From positions 1-12,991 of the forward strand of contig CAIRWO010000059.1 in assembly GCA_903882345.1 (NCBI GenBank): DNA of 12,991 bases, in the 5' to 3' direction. The notes under the pieces are model-generated. The model searched no databases, was not told the DNA's origin, and saw only the letters and a program-made list of their open reading frames with translations. Positions 9,001-12,300 of the stretch are shown here, one piece after another. Every line of letters starts with the position of its first letter. The first letter of the stretch is position 1. The translations under genes were made by a program, and so were the position numbers. This DNA comes from Candidatus Omnitrophota bacterium (lineage in GTDB: Bacteria > Omnitrophota > Gorgyraeia > Gygaellales > Profunditerraquicolaceae).

Positions 9001-9005
9001 TTCAT
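1..9005 (-). CDS. Giant secreted multidomain protein with N-terminal C39-like peptidase domain (3' end outside window)
   Basis: One frame without a stop covers 3,001 complete codons and runs off the left edge. The start is the ATG at 9005-9003, the first possible one because an in-frame TAA lies at 9017-9015. No clear Shine-Dalgarno precedes it. Layout by residue: 1-45 charged extension; 46-65 signal peptide; about 140-275 C39-like peptidase with Cys147 and His235; 296-327 Tyr/Ser-rich linker; about 330-1425 beta-rich, Gly/Asn-rich sequence of unknown fold; about 1430-1535 coiled coil; 1553-1936 three blade-like repeats; 1784-1828 a tandem 25-residue repeat; about 1950-2205 mostly helical; about 2210 to the edge Gly/Ala-rich hydrophobic helices. 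Only two cysteines occur (147 and 1742), which suits an extracytoplasmic protein. A near-consensus promoter lies about 110 bases upstream of the start. The peptidase identity rests on motif recognition. The role of the rest is unknown: surface adhesin, predation factor and self-processing secreted protein are all possible. Coding status is near certain. Confidence 0.95.
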   Translation of the reverse strand, partial: MKNSTSHIQEDLGERGKLSFPSSYLGKSQVESIEKPQFKSSFKTWMRVVAFIVVAVFLPEQAAQAVEYDWRVLWHKPAASAFVPAYLQNATNIDIPLAVKNILKDVSGKSVTAIRISPTLSVELGKPLNISQQRIEEIYNWLKGRPCGSKALYDLLNSNGIQAGEQDIAVFALTIDILNDIVKPEGNPEVIKNSIYALSKAAEFFGLKLYPAKVSGLLPDSKDLTPFIAHLNNDHYVLVTNITPDKVYYVNEHKEEFLPKEKFFARFSGYALVSRLSAPFEAINEAEAKKVMGASDWGDSYDYDSGSYASSYAYSNNYGYTGVDYSSNNANLGLTNQITGNPSGISMTLYNGANTNTIQTVWGFNTQYTSPSTGNYASFNTLLTSPVTGYYENNALVRGRYGNIALTPGNNFAAIPITGINTWKIGDTSGAVPYATMSKDFTKFDDRAAVWIGSAPTQIFSQSLNLNKDSFYATKWATNENLPVWHITPTMNTFFNPGQINTDTYTPPSGAPIAVPSQFSINPVVKGNELGIKEGFMGMGALQNGSFQININNAGVTLRPGSIIGVSKEYKTYLPTMEALSPTTEKGNLNPAFNNFIPGQTFELASPGESQFYFHPAVQEGRSLVLQPGQGISGIANTGRSDVRFVGTGYLPGFDTTGNSLVTRDLNSSPWKIGLSNAGLPNLGDFNNAALSQGVLRSRTGEGFEVTADVTQWMADNAGYIKAFSAKGDWVRPNSLLPGGGAAANDDHRYDGMSGNITPNNLGKHTFKANGEFNMGITGQGLDSTPTLWGNWDIKAGPIKIQGLEFKGTELSNSANGFSAKDPSKDALSVNLYEILQRDEHGIITRANLASSVPLATFVKPINKEGTWVEAARSAGVALDITQYDQSPEAIINRTKGSLTADNKVLADKIVYSAISVPDATIKTIESEAGSGNLPKASAPATWLTGLFGDKKYTYLSAAKDASLQYAANLGIAGKDTPYLQGASLDYSPMFYNVNHEFRGDIVKFVGKLDANGNEFIAAVNRDYDPANNKLPGLASVGKPVYINEAGFAKTAGFMSRYETTGGEKINIAVTGYVNTDDRTNPYDKIAGKIRLGAVNFEDGGILVKDSLKGLDAVSFRKDDKGNDIWNNKISARIDDTSRLLVNGLNGEKYILGSQTLSHFTPEYITNLREQAKQVGMKADIADKAAIADVVEYIGKNAKSSPVTQDLVFNPATATVIKDKGITDNQNLVLTLGSDFRGAAEQDLRGAVIQNNYGKDFNLAVVKDPTKGDIHSFLGLTHSSIMAFDGSGSVNFVKGTGYYQARENDYHFIGFTSNNKDLPIAGKAVSRIEFTTVKNNAGEYVSRTLSIKPIAMNKLDTDTGSLTYGGLEVRRDSGVVVFKEVKGLDYVAQINYGTSGTLNAVSPEVKIAVEKPEFKKYLGEKYDIYEDASNNFSRFNKAVISINEEFKVSVSNFLDDTEKQIQRELKNDKTQSAAFQKMIDDIRIQLKADKLEEAGKNVRQFQVEIENYNKKIAVDNKKIQEMPSEGVVKLDNGATLETKKLDEQKSRLTLKNGDFERIMVVDNKGMLVERQEVFYKGEKLKIAFAEGNMVIDSDRRVWNLETGALISQDGRIKTTDGTIIEVKDVKVKVSREKTINEIQALAMARMFDPSAVVEEQTRRLISYRKGDIERQITLKDEAGAVDSDKIIYKDKAVDVMYAYGNVVIGSDKNVWDLSTGKLFSGNEKITASDGTVINVQTGSLSCNKNDLLSGAGLRNMFRMPEKGNFAVDAWVQQHRDLVDSFRDLTSKGYIEGSEGTFTEKAKDVLLGELKTKGIIDGNGNLTNKGIALVDNSQGASWWKSQGLDLSFVPAAAKPYIEEKVISYLSSVADRGRNYKISFSAGELERVMSVDKAGQISDQKVFYRGKGKLEELKVMFSAGNIIGDAQNRIWDLQTGKEIITGKPAAGQQDLTGSLANRQNSQLNILKGQIEANNAARNAEWKKPDLWIFNGVLGGKNNSVFETGDKLLGQYKESYRAYLNGLPYATLQEMKNTKFAGGYQVLSSASGPRLLSTFITEGQVLDEVLQTRKDGDVGARVKQIIADSHAYLNNSIRASEYQEAMYAGESWKVLNTWNDIEAAGYLHRGRVATNAERDRLEKYIADTKNMLNSNSGALTADERMRNSLIVSAIEQNLSQIPRISKDDLDKEAKNLAYYNSPILSRLPLNRMNYSHSFAERIDQGGTMLLTIATAGLASAPGVFETALPSLKTLLQTGSFARQALQAGQTVRTIGSLADLAVATSTVVSAVPVGISNVQSLINRGQLLDFKTDLDIYSRTFLKEGLRTGIDIAATAGIGSMLGPSSSWILNPKTIGQAAASSGIWTAGTVGVTKAANMLINGEPLYGNNVNSKYLTQALVTYATTFGMHSLNIGLNNLAINKGLTNVALSELNAGQRWLGIGLNTARGVANMGVVSGNVSMITNNISYAPQLNSPNLNFGNKSLFALKSFAGWDFENNRYNPLSGATGGAIFGGVTGLASGITNYTNIGQAKFWTEKPIGKVLNFAYNPRYGYDMASGKLTIGTGKLITQRALTYVTWAGTAVGLRAGGTALYNAVVSPDKRVEFTVKDAMETVTWATYARFLASPNKVAQFLTRTGKDGKPMEMSAGKNLVRLAAVFGSGAGLNIGKDFAIGGLEQRLNQPLGAYYKRDENGKAILVDGKKQFLVDERGRVYNGLVWGNSTPGQITVSGIKGGFYGTLFSFAVSPKGQNYLKGVFGHLKNYGSLESKELQTGWLKQRGMSLYGNGMNQLTVDAVEGAIKWPLVSAVMDTAKPAWDTGIGVVEKVIDRAAGINSGPILGWNIPIVVQDDQLGKSIKTGTVWSLFRQEVKDKSGKTGYAPLSFFGTGLKNLTLSSTDFVGTSQRAEFFTSGRLGQWIASAKQGVFMGPMIKIFSSDPQDAILGKGNNAITGRIEPKGIRNVLSRPGIWNEKLNGFLANRGTFLSGLAIETKSLVFISGFVTGVERGFKS
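3..2378 (-). other. Gly/Ala-rich hydrophobic helical region, residues about 2210-3001
   Basis: The last 790 visible residues contain at least eight weakly hydrophobic, Gly/Ala/Ser/Thr-rich segments of about 20-28 residues separated by polar turns. Examples are GGTMLLTIATAGLASAPGVF (about 2217), VATSTVVSAVPVGI, SGATGGAIFGGVTGLASGI (around Gly2501, nt 1505) and YVTWAGTAVGLRAGGTAL. Several show GxxxG or GG-x-x-x-GG glycine-zipper spacing. Such segments are weaker than ordinary transmembrane helices and occur in pore-forming, membrane-penetrating or toxin-delivery regions. No recognised enzyme domain is seen before the window ends. Confidence 0.5.
3198..4349 (-). repeat. Three copies of a blade-like protein repeat (residues 1553-1605, 1666-1718, 1881-1936)
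   Basis: Each copy starts with G-D/E-F/I/L-E-R, continues through a short beta-type stretch with Phe/Ile-Tyr-Lys/Arg, then A-x-G-N-x-hydrophobic-I, and ends in VWNLETG, VWDLSTG or IWDLQTG. The tryptophans are Trp1598 (4214), Trp1711 (3875) and Trp1929 (3221). Copies 1 and 2 are 113 residues apart. Copies 2 and 3 are 215 apart, about two periods, so one copy may have been lost or replaced between them. The W-D-L-x-T-G ending recalls beta-propeller blades such as PQQ-like or WD-type blades, but the spacing is too long for a simple propeller. The similarity is clear at protein level; the fold and function are inferred. Confidence 0.7.
3522..3656 (-). repeat. Tandem 25-residue repeat, residues 1784-1828
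   Basis: Two adjoining units align with a one-residue gap: LTSKGYIEGSEGTFTEKA (from 1784) and LKTKGIIDGNGNLTNKG (from 1809). The pattern helix, KG, I-I-D/E-G, turn, L/F-T-x-K resembles the recognition-helix end and wing of winged-helix domains. In an exported protein it is more likely a structural helix-hairpin unit. It sits between blade-like copies 2 and 3. Confidence 0.55.
4401..4718 (-). other. Coiled-coil segment, residues about 1430-1535 of the giant protein
   Basis: A charged, helix-favouring segment with heptad-like spacing of Leu, Ile and Phe separates the beta-rich N-terminal body from the blade-like repeats. Examples are DDTEKQIQRELKNDK and IQLKADKLEEAGKNVRQF, the second around residue 1485. 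It could dimerise the protein or act as a rod. The boundaries are by eye. Confidence 0.6.
8025..8120 (-). other. Tyr/Ser/Gly-rich low-complexity linker, residues 296-327
   Basis: Directly after the peptidase domain comes a stretch with eight Tyr in 25 residues (301-325), mixed with Ser, Asp, Asn and Gly, for example SYDYDSGSYASSYAY. It has no predicted helix or hydrophobic core and probably acts as a flexible or sticky spacer between the peptidase and the beta-rich body. Confidence 0.6.
8181..8588 (-). other. C39-like (papain-fold) peptidase domain, residues about 140-275
   Basis: The domain shows the two hallmark blocks of the C39 family. The Cys box is PCGSKALYDLLNSNGI, with Cys147 as presumed nucleophile. 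The His box, PFIAHLNNDHYVLV, begins at residue 226 and has His235 as presumed catalytic base; it is followed by a beta strand and YYVNEH, where the family usually has an Asp. The length and spacing (88 residues between Cys and His) fit the family. Two deviations are visible. The oxyanion Gln normally a few residues before Cys is absent (Trp141/Asn140 are there), and the usual Asp after the His strand is replaced by Asn251/Glu252. Classic C39 domains act in the cytoplasm on double-glycine leaders of ABC exporters; this one follows a signal peptide, so it would act outside the cytoplasm. The substrate is unknown; self-cleavage is possible. Confidence 0.75.
8811..9005 (-). other. Extended N-terminus plus Sec-type signal peptide (residues 1-65 of the giant protein)
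   Basis: Residues 1-45 are polar and charged. They are followed by a basic residue (Arg47), a hydrophobic core (VVAFIVVAVFLP, residues 48-59) and a small-residue site AQA before Val66, a good signal peptidase I site. The protein is therefore predicted to cross the inner membrane. The leader is about 65 residues, longer than the usual 20-30. An alternative internal ATG at 8870-8868 (Met46) would give a normal-length leader, but it also lacks a ribosome binding site. The extension may be a genuine long signal region like those of other very large exported proteins, or a sign that Met46 is the true start. Confidence 0.75.
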
Positions 9006-9019
9006 TTTTGAGTTTTAAT

Positions 9020-9046
9020 TTAACAACAGTTTTTAAAACTCGTTAA
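9020..9046 (-). repeat. Imperfect inverted repeat just upstream of the giant gene's start
   Basis: The outer arms TTAAC/GTTAA and inner arms AGTT/AACT (extending to AGTTTT/AAAACT) form a hairpin with an asymmetric bulge. It occupies the region where a ribosome binding site might be expected to lie nearby, and ends 14 bases before the ATG. Between it and the ATG there are only A, T and C bases on the minus strand, with no Shine-Dalgarno. It could be an operator palindrome or an RNA hairpin affecting translation; AT-rich chance similarity is also possible. Confidence 0.4.
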
Positions 9047-9054
9047 TAAGTGTC

Positions 9055-9087
9055 AAAATAAAAAGCCGAATTCTAATTTCTATTCGG
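9055..9087 (-). terminator. Terminator-like hairpin with T-rich tail inside the presumed leader
   Basis: On the minus strand CCGAAT (9087-9082) and ATTCGG (9071-9066) form a perfect 6-bp stem with a 10-base loop, followed by CTTTTTATTTT (9065-9055). This is the form of an intrinsic terminator, but the stem is short and only half GC. It lies about 20 bases after the predicted transcription start and about 50 bases before the ATG. It could end read-through from the upstream gene, attenuate the giant gene, or merely protect the leader. Confidence 0.45.
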
Positions 9088-9114
9088 AACCACCCCTTTA
9101 TTGATTACATTAAG

Positions 9115-9142
9115 AATATAACATATCTATATATATTGTCAA
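9115..9142 (-). promoter_or_regulatory. Sigma-70-type promoter for the giant gene
   Basis: On the minus strand a perfect -35 box TTGACA (9142-9137) is followed after 16 bases by TATATT (9120-9115), one mismatch from the TATAAT consensus. The spacer is pure alternating AT apart from two G. Transcription would start near 9108, giving a leader of about 100 bases before the ATG at 9005. It is the best promoter match in the intergenic region and points at the giant gene. Confidence 0.7.
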
Positions 9143-9241
9143 GGAATATAATTGGTTTTTCTGATAGCGCTTTCTTTCCATATCTCTTGTTAGGCATTGC
9201 AACTAAACAAGTTTGGTCTTTGTGCGAAAAAAGAAGGTAGC

Positions 9242-9280
9242 TCTATTTTTGGGGTAATTTCCCAACCAATAAAAAATAGA
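9242..9280. repeat. Inverted repeat after the upstream gene, possible 3' end structure
   Basis: TCTATTTTT (9242-9250) and AAAAATAGA (9272-9280) are exact 9-base inverted arms, with an inner GGG/CCC pairing (9252-9254 with 9261-9263). The structure lies 41 bases beyond the stop of the upstream gene. On the minus strand it is followed within a few bases by a T-rich run (CTTCTTTTTTC). It may terminate or stabilise the upstream transcript, but it lacks a GC-rich stem directly followed by Ts. Confidence 0.35.
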
Positions 9281-9321
9281 ATAATCCCCTGTTTTCTTTG
9301 TTTTCCCTTCAGATTGGACAT

Positions 9322-12300
9322 TTAATTATTGTCAAATAAATCTGTTTGGGAGATAATATCCGCGGGTCCTCTACCTTCATACGAGGCGCCTTCCGGGAAT
9401 ATGTCTTTATGCTCGTAACTCTTAGGAAGATAGAGCGTGGTGTAACGATTATAGTAGGCTCCTAAAATATCCTTATTATTGGGTTCATTGGCAAAACTCC
9501 TGCCGCTATCCGCTACAGAGGGATAGACCGCAATACCGGTCAGTAACTCCTCCAACATCTTGTTGCCGGTCCTTGCCGCTTCTACCTGTGCCTGGCTGAT
9601 GGAATTTCTGACATTTGCGCTGTCATAGCTATAATCAAAGAATTTAGTAAATCTTAGTTCCGGAACCGAACCGTATTGGTAGCCTATTAGTTGAGCCGGG
9701 GTAACCTTAGGTTCAACTCCAGGCGAAAATCCATCTGGTACCTCTTGAGTTTCTGTATGCGTCCCGCCCTTGGTAATCAAAACAGGTAAATAAATACTCT
9801 TAAGTTCCCCTCCCTTTATAGCATCCGCCTGCGGGCTAGTTACAGGATCATAACTGGTAGTCCAAGCAGTAACCTTACCACTATCTACCTTAAGAGTGTT
9901 GGGGTCCTGAGTTACTTGTTCTCCATACAGCTTTTGCGGCACCAACCTGCTGATAGCTGCTACGCCGCTCATAACTCCTATGCTATTGGTTCCTTCTCCT
10001 TTGACGACCATTCCTAAATAGGTTAAGCCCCAAATGGTACTCGTCAATGATTCCCGGGTTACGCGTTTCTGCTCGAGTTGATTAAGATAATTTGTTTCAC
10101 CCTGTGCGGATGACTTCAGTGCTGCCAACTCTACTTCCTCTCTTTGTATTGTTATTGATTGCTGTTGGTATCCCCGTGTTCCAGCTGGATACGCGTTCTT
10201 TTTTAGTTCATCAACTTCTGATTGCTTTTTAGCAATTTGTGCTTCTAAAATAGCCAGTTGTTGCTTATGCGGTCTACCGTATAAAATATGGGTTTGATTA
10301 GTTGCTTCTTCTAAAAATGCTTTTCCTTTAACTGGGTCATTAAATATTTTCTCGTCTGCAAGCTTGATGATCTCATTCTTATCCACTGCCTTTAAACCCA
10401 AATCGCCATTGGGCGTTTCTATTCCCCCTCCCTGAAGAACTGCCTGGCCCAGGTTTTCTCTTGTTTGATTATTCCTGCCTCTAAGATAATCGAAGTCGGC
10501 TAACACAAAGACTACTTTATCCGGATCCTGCACCGTCTGCGTTTGCTTTTTATAAAGTTGTACGCCTGGCTGGCCTTTTGTTCTTATTTCCTCGCTATAA
10601 AGCGCTTTTCTTTCTACCGCATACCCTGTAGTAAGGCCCCAGGTAGGCAGGGCCAGAGCCTTATCATTGATCTTTTCGTATTGGGCAAACTGGCTTTGTT
10701 TTACGTTGGAAAGGTCTTGGTTTAAGGCCTGCTCCATTTCCTGTTGCCTTGTATCCAAACCAGGGCTTATGCTCTTATCGCTTCTTAACTCTTGTCCTGC
10801 CCATCCGGCGAATGCAGTGAGGTCACCCGTAGAAATGCCGTTTTCCAAGTTGGTGCGCATTTTAGCCATCGTGCCCATTTTAATACTTAAGGACTTTACG
10901 GCTTCTTCGTATGTTTGCTCCTTCTCAACCATTGGGCCTAATTTTGACTTTAAATAATTGAGATCGCCTTTACTGTCTTTTATTACTTCGCTTACAGTAT
11001 TTATCCGCTGGGTGTATTCTTGGATTTGAGCTTTCTCTCCCGCGATATATTGCTCGTACGTTAAATTAGCCAATTTTGTAGCCACCAGCGCCTTATCCAC
11101 TCCCAAACCCTGCTGTAAAAAGCCGCTTAAATTATTTTTGTTTTGTGCCACCTGCTGCAACTGCAATGTTATCTCCCTGCCAAGGTCTTCTTTACTCTGC
11201 TCTCCGATCTCTGTGGACACTGCGTGACGGATAACCTCGGCGCGGTTGCCTACGGCGGTGGCAACGATATTCTCTGTTTTCTGTTTGAGTTCATCGGCAT
11301 CTGTGACTTTAGACAAGCTGCTTATTTTTTCATCGATTTCACTTTGTTTGTATCCTAACCCCTGCAAAAAGGCGGTTATTTTTTCTGTTAATTGAACCCT
11401 TGAGGTCACGTAATCATTGGTCAATTTATTTAACTGTTGCCGGACCGCATCTGGCCTTACCGCATATTGAGCATTGTATTGAAGCGCAGGCCCGGAATTA
11501 ATGTCGGCAAAGTTAAGCCTGGCGCTCGGCCCGGCATAGGCGCTGTGGCCGTTGTCACTGGAATAGATGCTCACCTCATAGCTGGTATTGGGGCCGACTG
11601 AAAACGGCTGCTCTTGATAGGTTGGCTGCTGAAGAGCAATTCCCCCGACGCTTTGCGGCTGGTTGATTGTTAGAGCCGAACTACCTTCAGTTTTAGTAAG
11701 CTCCAGGTTTAAGAGTGACTGGGCCGTAACCGGCGCGCCTGGGGTTTTAGTAGTCTCTGATGGCACAATAATCGCTGTAAAGCTGCCCGGGGCGCCTTCC
11801 TTGGCCGGCACAGAGTCAGCACTCGGATTCTTTATAGGATGATACCTTGTAGTATAAGCACTCTCGTTACCTGGCTTTATCTTTAAGGTAGTGTAGTCCT
11901 GCGTAGTGCCATTTTCACGCTGAAATCCTGCTCCCATAAATCTACTCATGATCACTGAATTCCCGTAAACTGCTACTTTTTCCGCATCAGTCATATCCTT
12001 CCAAGCCTTGCCATCAAAAGTTTTCCCCGAGGCAATCATGGTTAAGACAGTTAAGCCCCAAGGAGTATTCCTTAAGCCCTCTATATTAACATCGCTGTTC
12101 TGCCAAGCCTCATTGTTTACTGCTGCGGTTTTTTGCGCCTCTAACTCTTTCTTGCTTCCTTCAAGCGGAGTTAATTCTGCCGCCGATTGCTGCTGTGCGT
12201 CAGTCAGCCTACGTACTGTCTGCCCTATCGCACCTATCTGCGCATTCACATCGGTCAGGTTAGCTCTATCTCCTTGTAATGCCGTCTCTGCTGCAGCTAC

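Larger units (their letters stand above)
9006..9321. other. AT-rich intergenic region between the two large genes (316 bases)
   Basis: This is the only gene-free stretch over 300 bases. In minus-strand order it holds an inverted repeat soon after the upstream stop (9242-9280), a sigma-70-like promoter (9115-9142), a hairpin with a T-rich tail (9055-9087) and a second inverted repeat (9020-9046) ending 14 bases before the giant gene's ATG. No convincing gene is present; a 43-codon frame starting directly after the upstream stop is judged spurious. Confidence 0.8.

Noticed and set aside
9160..9215. A second weak promoter on the minus strand (TTGCAA then TATGGA)
   Set aside because: The spacer is only about 14 bases and both boxes are poor; the TTGACA/TATATT pair downstream is far better.
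9190..9321. A 43-codon minus-strand frame whose ATG directly follows the upstream TAA
   Set aside because: It has no ribosome binding site, overlaps the inverted repeat at 9242-9280, shows no domain or clear signal peptide and has unremarkable composition. Chance in AT-rich spacer is more likely.
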